Assembly: GCA_022495005.1 (NCBI GenBank)
Contig: JAGYXB010000798.1
Location: forward strand, 1-64,000
Direction: 5' to 3'
Length of the DNA: 64,000 bases
Source: Rhyacophila brunnea
Lineage: Eukaryota; Arthropoda; Insecta; Trichoptera; Rhyacophilidae
Both the position numbers and the translations under genes were made by a program. The notes beneath the pieces were generated by a model. That model did not search any database. It was given only the letters and a program-made list of their open reading frames with translations, and was not told the DNA's origin. The stretch's first letter is position 1; each line of letters starts with the position of its first letter. Shown piece after piece: positions 33,003 to 45,244 of the stretch.

Positions 33003-33828
33003 TATGTTACGCCGAATGTGCGAAATTGAATATTACATGAAATGGGCAAAATTTTGCCTAAATCATGAAAAATGCAAGCCCGTTGCCTTATTCATGAATT
33101 AGACAAAATATCTGGAGAGTGCGTGAATTCGGCAGTAATTTTTCTGTTTAGTTCATGTATTGGACAAATTAGATAGCAGCGCTACGGTGGTATTTTTTGC
33201 AACTAAACTAAATGTATCAAAATGCTCATGCATTGGTCAAAATGTACATATATTATCTATGGTCAAAATAGATGATCGCGCTCCGGTGGTATTTTTTGCA
33301 ACTAATCAAACTAAACAAATGTGTCAAATGTCATTGATTATAATATAAAAATATACCAATCAATAACTGCAATGACGTTCATATCCATTTACTATGCGCA
33401 AAAAAAAATCTAGAACTATAATATGATAACGGAAGAATTTTATTGAAAAGTATTTTCGTGATTTGATTCGTGCTTGGTCGATTGAATGTTTGTGATAGTT
33501 TGTTGACACTTGATAGCTAACCTCAAAATGGACATTCAGTTGAATACTTTAATTCAGAATTACAAAACCTAACCTAACCTAACCTAATAATAATAATATT
33601 ATATTATATCCAATTATAACTAATAAAACCATCCGTATTAAATTTACTTTTTCTTCTGTCATGTTGACAGTTCAAGAATTCTATACCCTGGCGAATTCAT
33701 GTACACAGCAGAAAATTTACCTAATTCATGAATAAGGCAACAGGCTTGACTATTACATGAATTAGCCAAAATTTTGCCCATTTCATGTAATAGTCAATTT
33801 CGCTCATTCGGTGTAACATATATATAAT
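33003..33828. mobile_element. TIR element of about 0.83 kb
   Basis: 'atgttacgccgaatg' then 'attacatgaaatgggcaaaa' at the left is inverted at the right as 'ttttgcccatttcatgtaat' then 'cattcggtgtaacat'. Terminal repeats exceed 60 bp with further inverted words inside. Two direct copies of 'ggtggtattttttgcaacta' are at 33186 and 33282. No transposase. Confidence 0.65.
33566..33587 (-). repeat. Interstitial CCTAA (TTAGG) run
   Basis: Four CCTAA units in a row, the insect telomere repeat on the minus strand. It lies inside the TIR element above. A similar run of three TTAGG units is at 46576-46593. Confidence 0.8.
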
Positions 33829-34066
33829 TTGAATGTTTATGCCTGACTTGTAGCCCTTCAAACGCTAATAGATATTATTAAGAAATATTGATGAATTAAG
33901 GAATCATGTTTCATTTAACAGAATGTTAAAAAACGTTTATAATTGCATGTTGAATTCAACTTGGTTACATGTGCTCTTGGATCCCTTCAACCTTCAGCCC
34001 ATCAATTCTCGGATATATAATTAAATTAATTTTTAAGAAAGTTTTATACATCTTTAGGGTATATTC

Positions 34067-34304
34067 CGTTACCTTACTTTGAAAAGGCTCTAATTGCACT
34101 CGACCATGTTTTGAGCTATGAGCGTTTGAAATTTGGAATGGTCATATTTTCAATATAAAAAAGACACGTAGATAGAACTCCGGCATACTGCTAATTCCCA
34201 TATTTGACAATAGATGACTGAAATGAATGTATATGATAGAATATGGCTAATGGAACCTTTTCACACCAAAAAGTCAGTTGGAACCTTTTCAAAGTAAGGT
34301 AACG
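34067..34304. mobile_element. CGTTACCTTACTTTGAAA MITE, copy 1
   Basis: The ends 'gttaccttactttgaaaagg' and 'ccttttcaaagtaaggtaac' are inverted repeats of about 20 bp. The same element in opposite orientation is at 47588-47846 (shared 'aatatgggaattagcagta' in inverse). Confidence 0.75.
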
Positions 34305-34509
34305 ATTTGTTAAAATATTTATTTTTCCAGTGAAAAAAGGTTCAAATTTTTTTTTATTGGATAGAAAAAAGGTAGATCGGGTTGAAACCGTCTTGAAGTA
34401 TACGTTACTTCTTCGATGTATTGATTACTCCAGTGATCAGGCGTTGTATGAGGATTTTCAAAAGATTGTGGACAAAACCGTTTTACGGATCTTAAGATAT
34501 GTCTCTCGT

Positions 34510-34690
34510 AGTGCAGTGCGTTAGGCGCTGGCCTTCCACCCGATAGGTCTGGGTGCGATTCCCGGTAAGGACACAATATTTATGTGTTTTTCTCAAAGCC
34601 TGGGTGTTTGTGATTGTTCAAAATTACTAAAGTTCTGATCAAATTGAGATGCATGCCACGTCACTGTCACGTTGTCACAGTGACAAATTT
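34510..34690 (+). mobile_element. tRNA-derived SINE, family B
   Basis: 'tagtgcagtgcgttaggcgc' resembles an A-box region and 'gggtgcgattcccgg' a B-box, followed by 'acacaatatttatgtgtttt' and 'tgggtgtttgtgattg'. A second, decayed copy is at about 45885-45995. Confidence 0.55.
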
Positions 34691-34877
34691 AGTCTATAGT
34701 TTTGTCATTTTGCAGAATATTCTGAACGATCACCACCTCTGTAAATTCAATTTTAGAGAGTGCCAACTCTAATGTATTAGTATTTTGAATTATTATTATT
34801 TATTCATGCTAATTTGAATTAATTTTAACAGTTTCTACGTGTGCGTATGTTAAAATTACTTGCAATATTATATCCAT

Positions 34878-35459
34878 CAGTGGCGAAGGGTGGAGGTAGG
34901 CTGTTAAGATTCGCTATAAATAGTGCACACTAAACTTTGTTAGTCATATGTATTTGTTTTTATTGAACTAAGACTACAATTTACAGATGGTGTTAGTTAG
35001 TTTTTGAAAATCAATTAAACCCTGCCCAAACGAAACCATAATAGTTTTGGCCTAATTTGGGCGATACGACAAAATTGTGCACACTTTTTCATTCATAGTT
35101 ATTTGTTTTCGTTGGATTAAAAATACATATTACACATATTTTGGTTCATTTTTTTATTTCATTAAGCCCTGCCTAAACCAAACTATAATAAATAAAAAAT
35201 ATTATTCTATCTATAAAATATTCAAAGTTATGTATGATTTAATTGCATAATTTTAGATATTTTATAGATAGACATGTATTTTTTGACTATTATCTAATAT
35301 CGCTTGGTTTCTCAGGGTTTAATTTAATTTTAAAAACTAACCAACACTTTCTGTGAATTGTAGTCTTATTTCAATGAAAAAAAATATGTATGTCTGAAAA
35401 AGTTTAATGTGCACTATTTATGGCGGATTTTAACAGCCTACCTCCACCCTTCGCCACTG
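34878..35459. mobile_element. Intact hAT-type MITE, type copy
   Basis: 582 bp. Starts CAGTGGCGAAGGGTGGAGG and ends 'ctccacccttcgccactg', with a perfect TSD ATATCCAT at 34870-34877 and 35460-35467. 8-bp TSD and CAG...CTG ends fit hAT. The two halves are inverted over most of their length ('actaaactttgt', 'aaaccctgcc', 'atattttatagata'), so it is a foldback. It is the reference copy for about a dozen fragments in the window. Confidence 0.85.
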
Positions 35460-35467
35460 ATATCCAT

Positions 35468-36470
35468 ACATAATATTTTGAACAGAACTCAACCTGCAGA
35501 CTATAGATAATGGACAATATTCTTATAGAAAATACATAGTGCCATTTTGACATGATTCGAATGTGTAGACATCTAGAAAATGATAAAAACCGTAGAGGTA
35601 TTAAATAAAAAGAGGTGCAACGAATCGGCTTTCTCATACAACTGAATGAAGCAGGCCAACAATAGCTGACAACTTACGAGAAATAGCGAAGCGATATAAA
35701 AAATGCAGGGCTGATGATTTACTTTGGTCATTATTACGTATGTTAACGTGGCAATTTTGCCGCAAATTGATTACCAGCCCGCCTCACCATACTTGCCTGC
35801 TTCACCATACTTTCATATAATCTGCCGCCCCTAGATAAAAACGTTCAAAACAAAAATGGGAGGCTTCCATCAAGAGCAAGCACACATATGAGGCTTCTAT
35901 TTCCAAACCCGGCTCATTCCCAAAAACATATTATTTTGCGGCAAAATGCAATAAACTGTTATACAGACATATATAAGACTAAGTTGTATGTTTTTTTTAG
36001 TTAATTTGTAGCGTAGCATAATTATTTAAAATAGGTAACAAAAGGAAACTCATTAATTTCTATATTATTAATAAAGAATCTATTCACATTTAATGTTTGG
36101 ATCAAGCCTAGTTTGAAAGTGACAGTTGGATTGAGCCATTTTTGAAACTTAGCAATTTGGATTAATCCGCCTATGAATGTATGTAACCAAATGACATACC
36201 ACTAAAATGTTACAATGTTTGGATAGTTATGAGGATTAGGATAATTATGACCAGTTTCAATTATTCAAAACTCGTCAATCAGAAAAATTAATTAAGAAAT
36301 AACAAAATAAACATTTTGATGACTGTGATATTTAGGTAAACACTGAAATTTTTTGGTTTCATTCTTTGCCATTTTGCTTGTTTCAAATAGACGCCATAGT
36401 TTTCCTAATTCGTATATAGGTGTTACCGTGAAATAGAGCGTATTTCATTTAATTAATTATTTTAATACCA
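35468..36470. other. No feature recognised
   Basis: AT-rich, with frames under 80 codons and no recognisable repeat or splice-flanked exon. Confidence 0.5.
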
Positions 36471-36476
36471 CGTACG

Positions 36477-36711
36477 GTGGCCGCACGGCTTAAGCGTTGG
36501 GCTATCACGCCGTGGGTCTCAGGTTCAAATCCTGGGTCTGGCAAGTACACATATTGTTTTTCAATTTGTGTGTGAGTCAGGTTGTGGACCTAAAAGGTTG
36601 AGCAAGTGGCTGACATCCATCTCTCGTAAAAACAAAATCTGTCAATACAAACCTCCACTCTGTGGAGGCCCATATGATCCTACTAGGATCGGACATGGTC
36701 GAAAAGAAAAA
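36477..36711 (+). mobile_element. SINE family A, full-length copy
   Basis: 'tggccgcacggcttaagcg', B-box GGTTCAAATCC, family body, and the 'gatcctactaggatc' stem with an A-rich tail. Confidence 0.85.
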
Positions 36712-36822
36712 ATCATTATTATGTTATTGCATAATTTACAATCATTGCTTTATTTATTTGTAATTATTATGTATTATATCTTTATAAATAGTTATCAATC
36801 ATGTGTTCAATTAGGTATATTC

Positions 36823-37320
36823 TTCTTCTTCTTCGCCCATATCCACCCCTTAGTTGGAACATATGGACACCACGCGGGGCCTCCAAGAATCCTTGTCGCT
36901 CGCCAGTTTCTTGTTTCGTTCCAGGTCAAACCAGCACCCCGTAGCTCCGCCGTATACACTCTATAGATAGTATTTAGCGGCCTTCTAGGACGCCGGAATC
37001 CGGTCGGCTTGACGAACAAGCAAGCCTGGTTGAGGTTCTCTTCTGACATCCGCAGTACATGCAGCATCGCCTCTTCACTCTCAACGTAATGAGTGGCTAC
37101 TTGGTGCGTTCCCTTATCTCCTCGTTGCTCCTAAAGTTTTACACAGTATCCGTCGCAAACATCTGTTTTTGAAGCTCAGTATACGGTTGCTCTGAGCCTT
37201 CGTAAGGTGCCATGATTCGCTACCGTAAAGCAGCACCGTCAGAATTGGCAGTATTTGGCCGAGTATAATCGTAAGTCCCAGAAACTCCGTATCATGCCTG
37301 CGAGAAGACTCCATACTAGG
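36823..37320 (-). pseudogene. RTE-like LINE 3' fragment
   Basis: On the minus strand: 'LLYGSESWHLTKAQSNRILS', then (other frame) 'MLHVLRMSEENLNQACLF' and 'RRPLNTIYRVYTAEL'. Matches the C-terminus of the LINE at 5529-8864, with a deletion of about 60 bp in between. Confidence 0.85.
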
Positions 37321-37404
37321 CGATTATTTAAAGCCGAAGCGAATTGATCCACAGAACAATTTAACAATATGACATTATTTGCGTCTGTCGTCTGTCTGTT
37401 GTGT

Positions 37405-37865
37405 ATTACTTCTTCTTCTTCTTATTGTGCCATCCCCTAGCGGAGGTCGGCCACCATCAAGGCGATCTTATCTTTGTCGTCTGCAACCCGGAACAGTTCG
37501 GTGGAGCTGCACTCGTACCAATCACGGAGGTTCTTAAGCCACGAAATGCGGTGCCGTCCTCTGCTACGCTTCCCATTGATCTTTCCTTGAATGACAAGTT
37601 GGGGAACGCTGTACTTTTGTCCTCTCATAATGTGGCCGAGGTACTGTAGTTTCCTGGTTTTGATACTACGTAGAACTTCTCGGTCCTTCCCCATTCGATT
37701 GAGAACTTCAACATTTGTCACCCGGTCAGTCCAAGGAATTTTGAGGATGCGTCTATACAGCCACATCTCGAAAGCTTCAAGTCTCCGCGACATCTCTTGG
37801 TTTAGCGTCCATACTTCCATACCATAGAAAAGAATTGAGAGCACATAACAACGTACCATACGCAG
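37405..37865 (-). pseudogene. LINE 3' fragment, third family, copy 2
   Basis: 140 codons open on the minus strand: 'MVRCYVLSILFYGMEVWTLN', 'LYRRILKIPWTDRVTNVEVL', 'YLGHIMRGQKY' and a C-terminal 'DKDKIALMVADLR'. This is a LINE C-terminal domain, better kept than the copy at 30541-31110. 5'-truncated. Confidence 0.85.
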
Positions 37866-38287
37866 ACTCTAAAATTTTTTTGTTTTTCTGTTATGGCATT
37901 ACTGTGCGTCAAATATTTCTATTACATAGTTTATGTTTGACACCGCAAAATGAATATAAAACGAGAACAAAACGATGACAAGATTAATATAGACGAAACA
38001 CCGATTAGTTCTGTTTGGATTGAATTGGAATTTGGAATTTGGAGGCCATCCTTCAACTTATCGTTGCTATAGGATTGGTTTGTCGAAATCGACCTTTTAA
38101 TGCAGAATGATTTTTTGTATCTAAATGGACCAGAACCATCCTTATCTTTAAATCACTTTGTAATGAATGCAACATTCATATGCTGTAAAAACAACAATTT
38201 AAATACTTCCGTGTATTTAAATATAGAATAATGATATTTGTTTTTTGTCTCCTGAACATTTCGACAAACCAATCCTACAGCGACTTT

Positions 38288-38508
38288 ATGTCATCATCAT
38301 CATCATCAGCCTGAATCTATCCACTGCTGGATGAAGGCTTCTCTAAGCTGATTCCACTTCTCTCGGTCCTGTGCGTTGCGTTGCCACATACTTCCGCAGA
38401 AGCTTATCATATCATAGGTCTATCTTGCAGACGTTTTGTGCCTCTTGGATACCACTGGATGACTAATAATGATTAAACGATTGTCCCTTCTCCGAGTTGT
38501 GTCCAGAC
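38288..38508 (-). mobile_element. LINE 3' tail, same family as 16395-17172
   Basis: Starts with the inverted tail 'catcatcatcatcatcagcc' and 'atccactgctggatgaagg', then 'ggtcctgtgcgttgcgttgc'. Immediately after it, from about 38509, 'cagtgatcgctaaacggtcg' looks like a hAT end. Confidence 0.75.
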
Positions 38509-39233
38509 CAGTGATCGCTAAACGGTCGCTCGAAAGCTACCAGTAGCTCGCGGCGCCATTTTCGGTAGCTTGCGTAGGATTTTTTGTCATATTATTTATA
38601 AATTTGCCTCTCAAATTTAATATTGGACTCCGAAATGAAATATTTCTCAAACTAAGTTTCAATGAAATGCTTAACAAGTTGCCGTTGTTATATGAATTTC
38701 TTAGCATAATGATTTGTGCGTACAGACGAAGTAAAATAGAGAAGCAGTCAGCTATGTATTACGATGGGAACTGCGCCATACACATTGTCCCTCTCTCGCT
38801 CATTTGTATCGCCACTTAGGTGGGAAAGACAATCAGCACATGGCCTCACCCCTATGTCATGGCCACCACAAGGGGAGGTTGACAGGGCTCTAGCCTAAAG
38901 GGGGGGGTGGCCAGATAAATGAGATAAACACATAAAATCTTAAATTTGCTCAACAGTGAAAAAAGTCGCTATTTTACTTCGGGTTGTTACCATTTAAAAA
39001 TATACGATTGTGCGATGCAATTGTTGGTTGTCTTGTGTTGATACTCGGCAATTACATAATTCGGTGTGTTAAAAAATCACTAAAACGCCCTGATTTTTTA
39101 GGACTTCGGGATTGGATGTCATTCCTCGTGAGATCATTCAAAATGTCTCAAGAGCAGAAGTGACTTACGAGATTTAAGAGAGTGATCAGCGAGAGAAAGC
39201 CTATACAAAGAAAGTCGGAAAATAGGAATATAT

Positions 39234-40143
39234 CAGTGGCGAAGGGTGGAGGTAGGCTGTCAAGATCCGACAAATATACGTATTTGTTTTTATTGAACTA
39301 AGACTACAATGACAATAACATATAGATAGTATTTTTTTTTTATTTATTTTTTTATTCTATTCATTAAGGAAACAAACAGTTACATTTTGATTACAAAAAT
39401 TTAAAATATAATAATGAAAAGTTATTCCAACCAGCAAAGTTTCCATGTATAACAGATAGTGTTTGTTAGTTCTACCTAATCCAGCGATACTCAACCTGCG
39501 GCCCTTTAAGCTTTTATGTGCAGCCCGAAACACACTCATTATCAGGAATTTCATACATCTTGAGATTCGTTTCGACTTTGACGCACAGATAGTGACACCC
39601 GAAGAGGATTGTCATTATGGTTCACATCAGATCTGGTATAAGAGTGTTGCTATTGCACATGATTAATTTAAAAAACACGCATAATTTTTGTTAAAAATGT
39701 TTTGTAAAAAAGGGGGGTTTCGTAATTTTTTTCGTCATACCAGTAGTGATGCGGCCTACGTTACTTTACAAATATATGTATTTCGCCCGAAGAAAAAAAA
39801 AGGTTGAGTATCATTGACCTAATCCAAGACATAGTATTTTATAAATGAGAGAATTTTTTATCATCGATTATGGTTTGGTTTAGGCAGGTCATCTGAAATA
39901 ATATGTATTCTTAATTCAATGAAAACAAATAAGTATCTATGACTGAAAAAGTGTGCACTATTTTTGTCGGATCGCCCATAGCATACATAAACTAAGGGTT
40001 TAATTAAATTTTAAAAACTAACCAGCGCTATCAGCAAATTGTATTCTTAGTTCAATGAAAACAAATGAGTATGACTGACAAAGTTCAGTCTGCACTATTA
40101 ATTATGTTGAATCTTAACAGCCTACCTCCACCCCTCGCCACTG
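39234..40143. mobile_element. hAT-MITE copy with two nested insertions
   Basis: Starts CAGTGGCGAAGGGTGG and ends 'ccacccctcgccactg'; the flanks gaatatat and gtgtatat agree at 6 of 8. It holds a retroposed fragment at 39329-39455 (T-rich on the left, AGATAGT on both sides) and a second hAT MITE at 39482-39816. Confidence 0.75.
39482..39816. mobile_element. hAT MITE nested in hAT MITE
   Basis: 335 bp. Starts CAGCGATACTCAACCT and ends 'aggttgagtatcattg'; perfect 8-bp TSD ACCTAATC at 39474-39481 and 39817-39824. The ends are the 'CAG..GTTCTCAACC'-type of many hATs. Confidence 0.85.
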
Positions 40144-40147
40144 GTGT

Positions 40148-40393
40148 ATATCGTCTCTGTTCTGGCAGAACACACTAACTGGAGAATACTAGGAATACTT
40201 TGAAGTTGTTAAAATGTTTGAAATGGTCTATCATGTTAGTTTATTAAGTAATCGTAAAAAGGATGACTTTAAAATAAAGACTTTATTTTTTTAAGGTTTC
40301 CATAGGGTAAAGTTTGAAATAAGGAACATTTTGGTACTAACTCAATATGTCATTTTTTCAAATTAGTGTCTTCTGCCAGAACAGTGACGATAT
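40148..40393. mobile_element. CTGTTCTGGCAGAA MITE, copy 2
   Basis: 'atatcgtctctgttctggca' to 'tgccagaacagtgacgatat'. It starts only four bases after the hAT MITE ends. Shorter than copy 3 by internal deletions. Confidence 0.8.
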
Positions 40394-41159
40394 TATGTCT
40401 TAAAATAAAGACATTGAAGTAATTTATTCTGAATATGCTGTAGAATAAGCTTGTAGGGAACTTCATAAGGACTCCAAATAATAAATCGATATTCAAGAAT
40501 ACTACGCACCAACGAGACGTAGAGTGTACGTATGATATTTGGATTCTTGAATGGTTTAGCTTGTCCAGCGCCACCTTTAGATTAATAAAGCCTGAGCATA
40601 ACTTTTTGCACAAGCAACGAGTGGTCCACTGTTCAGCTGTCAAAATCAGATCTCAGATTGCTTGACATATTGATTCGCCCTTTCTCGTATCAAATTGAAT
40701 TATATAAAATTCTCAAATCAAATATATTAATAAATAATATACATTCCTATTATTCATCAGCTGTCAAAGTCAGACTAGTCCTTCACACAAAAACCGGTGG
40801 TAATATCGATTTCCCAAAAATATGTAGCATCGATCTATGCATTACATTTGTAGAAGGTGTGTTTATGCTAGTGTATTATTTATCATGTAACTCATATATT
40901 CAAATCAAACCATTCCCTGTATGAACACGACAGACGTGTCAGTATGAGCACGCTATAGAACAATGACAGGTCATCCATAGACAACAACGGGAGGGGTGGA
41001 AAAAGTAGGACCAGTCGTTGTGAATGTATCGGCGTTCTACTTCAGTCGGCAATGGCTTGTCGCATGATGAATCCTAGAAGCTTAATGCTAATAGTAGGTT
41101 TGCTTACATACTGCAGTCTGCAATTTAGAAGAGATCTTTATTTAGCTACGTATTTTTTT

Positions 41160-41590
41160 CGACTTATACGAGGTATAAATGAGAACTCTGCCATTGTGGG
41201 CAGTGTTGACCTTAACGGACACGGTGGTTTTGTAGGTTGTGTGTAGGTTGTGGTCTCCGACTTGCTTATGTGGCGAATTGCAGGATGCCGATCACATCCT
41301 CTGGGAGTGTCCCCATATGTCGGTTGAAAGGGAAGAGCTTCTCAAGTCGGTCCGACCCTTAGTTGGACCGGTCGGCCATTGCGACCTGGTATCTACGAGG
41401 GAAAATTTCTCAGCTTTTAAAAAGTTTGCGGCATTATACGGCGAGCGAGAAGGTCTTTTCTTATCGAAAATTGACCGTAATACATTATATGGAAGTAGGG
41501 ATCACTCACACTCTAGTGCACGCCAACCAAGGTCTTGGGAAGTTGCTCCTGGGACACTTTCAGCACAAATTTGAACAGCGCCCATTGTTT
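41160..41590 (+). pseudogene. LINE C-terminal fragment with Cys/His knuckle
   Basis: 'LNGHGGF' (in one frame) and then 'CLCGELQDADHILWECP' in another, i.e. C-x-C-x8-H-x4-C, typical of the C-terminus of R1/Jockey/I-type LINEs after an RNase H-like segment. Frameshifted between the two motifs (about 41235). Confidence 0.7.
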
Positions 41591-42094
41591 GTTATGCCAC
41601 AGTATACGCATGCATAACGGGTGTGGAGACGTGGCGGGTGGTGGAGGGAAAAGCAAGTGTTGACCTTTGTGTACCGATAAATATCTTAGAAATAGAGAGG
41701 ATCAGTTTATTCTCCCAAGGTACAGACCTAACCTGCCTCTGGTAATTCCAATTGGGTTGGCGATAACTATGTTCAACGAAATTGCTTTGGGTGTTGAAAT
41801 ATTCCACTTGCGTGAGAGTGAGTTTAGGTGGATGGTATTTTATAAATTCTTAAAATAGGGTCTTAGCAAACTCGGTGTTCTTTAATTATGTATAATTGTA
41901 TTTTCACTGCTTTTGTATGTTTATATTATTAAGTTCTCTTGTTATATTTTCAATTTTATCCCTTTTATTACTTTCTTTCTTCTTTATAATAATGTTTTAT
42001 GTCATGTTGTTAACGTCTTAAACTTATAATTTGTAATGTCCACAATATGTAAAAATAAATAAATTGAATTAAACCGAATTAAGAAATTTTGAGA

Positions 42095-42552
42095 CAATTT
42101 GAAGCTAAATAATTACAAGATAAAAAGAACTTTTTATATACAACGTTTTTAAGTTTTGTGTTGAATTATTATGCTCAATATGCTCAAACTTGTACTTGAT
42201 ATGAAGTAAATAAATTAACAAACAAAAATATAGAATACTGAAATGTCATTTTGATTTCCATAGTAACGCACGTATATATTAATAATTTAGTTGTTAGGAC
42301 CACCCCCTTAGCAACCAATAATAGTCTTGCTTTTTACGGATTTATCTGAAATAACTTTCCATACAAAACAGAATTAACTGAAAATGAATTCAATTCTGTA
42401 TCTAAAAGTATTAAAAGAATGCATTCACATTGTGTTCTGATATATTCTAAAAGTTTAAAATCTCTAGCTAGTCGGGAAGTTAGTTAAAGATTGATTGCAA
42501 GATTTGTACTGGACAAACAAGAATACGAGCTAATAAAAACGTTGTAAAATGG
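42095..42552 (-). repeat. 0.5-kb dispersed repeat (partner 23390-23880)
   Basis: Inverse copy; e.g. 'catagtaacgcacgtatata' and 'gctagtcgggaagttagtta'. Its presence outside the hAT-Tip100-like element shows that the repeat is independent of it. Confidence 0.65.
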
Positions 42553-43029
42553 AAGGGACGGCGTTCTAAGTCTGCTGAAGGGCGGCAATTTGCCCAGAGA
42601 CGTCACTGGGTCGACCGTGATCTACATGTTATTAGATATTATGCCTGTTGTATGTATATAATTGTGAGCACTAATAGTTTTGGACCATTTTTCATTGGAA
42701 AAAACAATTTTGTATAGTATAGATATAGTTTTTTGTATAAATATTGATGTAAGATAGTTTTTATGTATATAATATTATTATGTTACACGTTCAATATACG
42801 TACGAATGTATTATCTCCTCACAGACGTATGTTTTCATACAAAATGTCATGCTTTCCATAGACTATTAAAACTGCAATAAACTATTTGATTTAAAATATC
42901 GACTTTTATTATTTATCTTAATCGTCCGCGCTTCAGTTGGCGAATAAGCATCCCGTAGCTCCGCCATTTATACCTTGTGACAGTGGTGAAGGGTGGAGGT
43001 AGGCTGATGAGATCTGACATAAATAGTGC

Positions 43030-44969
43030 CAGTGACGTCCCTAGAGAAAATACCGCCCACGGCAGCGGCAAAATGCCGCCCCATTTTTTGTACAATATTT
43101 TTTATCATTCTTTCAAGACTCCAATATCGAAGAAATGTGTTGTATGGATACATTACTAACAAAATATTATGTTAGTACCACTAAAACATACTGTAACGAG
43201 ACAACCGTCACATAGAGGATGATTAAATCATCCTCTACTGGTAAAATTCAACATCACGTACAAACATGACTGGCCGCAAAGTATGACGGCCGGGTCGGAT
43301 AGGTGGGGGGACGCGGAGCAGCCGGCGGGAGCAAAGCCATTCCCCTTCTTCTGCCTTCTTCTACTGCCAGCCGTTGCGAGAGACGGACGCGTCTGTGTGC
43401 GTTTAGCCCGCCTGGGCGCAATGGCATCTGTATTTCCGGGCACGCGCCCTTTTGTGAAAAGTGTTCTGAGCATAAGTTACTAACCAGTGTGAAGACCCTA
43501 AGATGTTCAAGTTGGAATGGACAAACGAAGGAGGAGGACTCTATTAGCTCCGTAATGCCACTGCATACGGATGCACGTAAATATGTGTCCATTGTTGTCT
43601 GTATATACACCCACGATGGCCGCGTGGCTTAAGGGTCGGTCTATAGTGTCGAGGGTCCCAGGTTCGAATCCTGGGTCTGGCAAGTACACAAATTGTTTTT
43701 CAATTTGTGTATGAGTCAGAGTATGGACCTAATAGGTTGAGCAAGTGGCTGACATCCATTTCTCGTAAAAATAAAAATCTGTTAATACAAACCTCCACTC
43801 TGTGGAGGCCCATATGATCCTATTAGGATCGGACATGGTCAAAAGAAAAAAGGAAAGAAGTTGTCTGTATTCTTATCATACTTTCTTAAGGTTTAATTTA
43901 ATTGCTGGCGATGGGGATGCGCGTGAGACGATCTCTGTCCCATTTATCTTTCCCTATAACTGCTTATAAGCCGTCGCTGTATTATTATTGTCCAATTAAA
44001 TGTTGTAAATTACAGCGACCTAACTTACTAAATCATCTTTTAATTAATTACTTAAAGTTCCCGTTAAACACATTGTCTTTTGCAGCTGTTTCCCTCACAA
44101 AGAAAAGCTTGCTGGCGTCCATCCTGGTGGATGGAGGTTGTTTAAAGGTTCAGTGAAACATGCAATCCTCATTCCGGACTCCATAAGAGTCTGGGAGTCC
44201 ACGCCATGGGAGACACTTCCCGGCGTGGGTTTAGCTGCTTTGAATAGCGCCCGAGTCCACTCCCTTTGAGAAAGAGAACCTCATGCTCTACACCGAAAGG
44301 TGGCAAATTGGGTGGATGAGAGAGCGTGGTCGGCAGGAGCATCATCTCTGGCGTAAGTACAGGCGGTATCCATCCTTTAGCCTCATACTATTCACATGAG
44401 TATCTGACATTCATTAATTTATTTATTAGATTATAACGTTTAGTTTTTGCGTTACAATACAAAATTAAATCTATAAATATTTTTTCCCCATTTTTTTGAC
44501 ATTAGTAATACAGTGGCTTCTTGCATGTAATTTTCGCAGATTGGACGATGCCCATTTTTGCTATACACTAATTTGCTCTATCTTGATGACTTTAAGGGCG
44601 ATCTGTGTCGCTTTTCTTCTTCACAAAACTTGGCAACATTTGTAATGATATTTTTTGCCTGAGATCGCAAAGATTTAGGCATGATTAAATCGATTCCTAG
44701 TCACCAAGAACGTCGGAGGGCAACGGAAGTAAACTAGACATAGCAAATCCGCCAAAAAATACAGTACAGTTGAACCTTTTAGATTAATGAATACATTTTG
44801 TTTCCAACCAGTGAGCTGATTTTTTTAATGGAAAGATATTTTCATTATTACTAAGTTTCGGTAGCTAATTCTATAAATATACCAAATGATTCACTTCGAT
44901 TTGCCGCCCTTCGAGTAACTGCCGCCCCCAAGCGACGCTCAATATGCCTACCCCCACGGGACGTCACTG
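43030..44969. mobile_element. hAT element nested in hAT-MITE (1.94 kb)
   Basis: Starts CAGTGACGTCCCTAGAG and ends 'ccacgggacgtcactg'; perfect 8-bp TSD AATAGTGC at 43022-43029 and 44970-44977. Subterminal 'accgccc' and 'tgccgcc' repeats occur near both ends. It contains a SINE A (43615-43856) and GC-rich filler (43270-43460), but I find no transposase frame. Confidence 0.85.
43615..43856 (+). mobile_element. SINE family A, full-length copy
   Basis: 'gatggccgcgtggcttaag', B-box GGTTCGAATCC, body, 'gatcctattaggatc' stem, AAAGAAAAAAGG tail. Third level of nesting in this region. Confidence 0.85.
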
Positions 44970-45244
44970 AATAGTGCACACTAAACCTTGTCAGTCAGAC
45001 GTATTTCTTTTCATTGAAATAAGACTACAATTTACAGATGGCGTTTGTTAGTTTTTCAAATTCAATTAAACCCCGCCATATCCAAGCCAAAGTAGATAAT
45101 CGTAAAAAAATATTCATTTATCTATTGAATATCTAAAATTGTGGCATTAAAACTAATCAGCACCATCTGTAATAATATGTATTCTTCAACAAAATAAATT
45201 AGTATGACAGACTAGAGTTTAGTGTGCACTATTTTTGTCGGATG

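Larger units (their letters stand above)
42981..45236. mobile_element. hAT-MITE split by a 1.94-kb hAT element
   Basis: Left end CAGTGGTGAAGGGTGG at 42981; the sequence stops at 'aatagtgc' (43029) and resumes 'aatagtgcacactaaacctt' at 44970, continuing to about 45236. No clean right end. Confidence 0.65.

Noticed and set aside
33541..33600. Telomere
   Set aside because: Only four repeat units in mid-window, inside a TE.
34510..34570. Possible true tRNA gene
   Set aside because: A- and B-box-like parts are present but no cloverleaf acceptor stem could be paired; SINE B fits better.
41239..41574. Host gene with Cys/His finger
   Set aside because: The C-x-C...H...C pattern and 'HILWECP' are typical of LINE C-termini.
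43254..43632. Overlapping frames of about 110 codons on both strands in GC-rich DNA
   Set aside because: They lie inside a hAT element, overlap each other on both strands, and show no domain.
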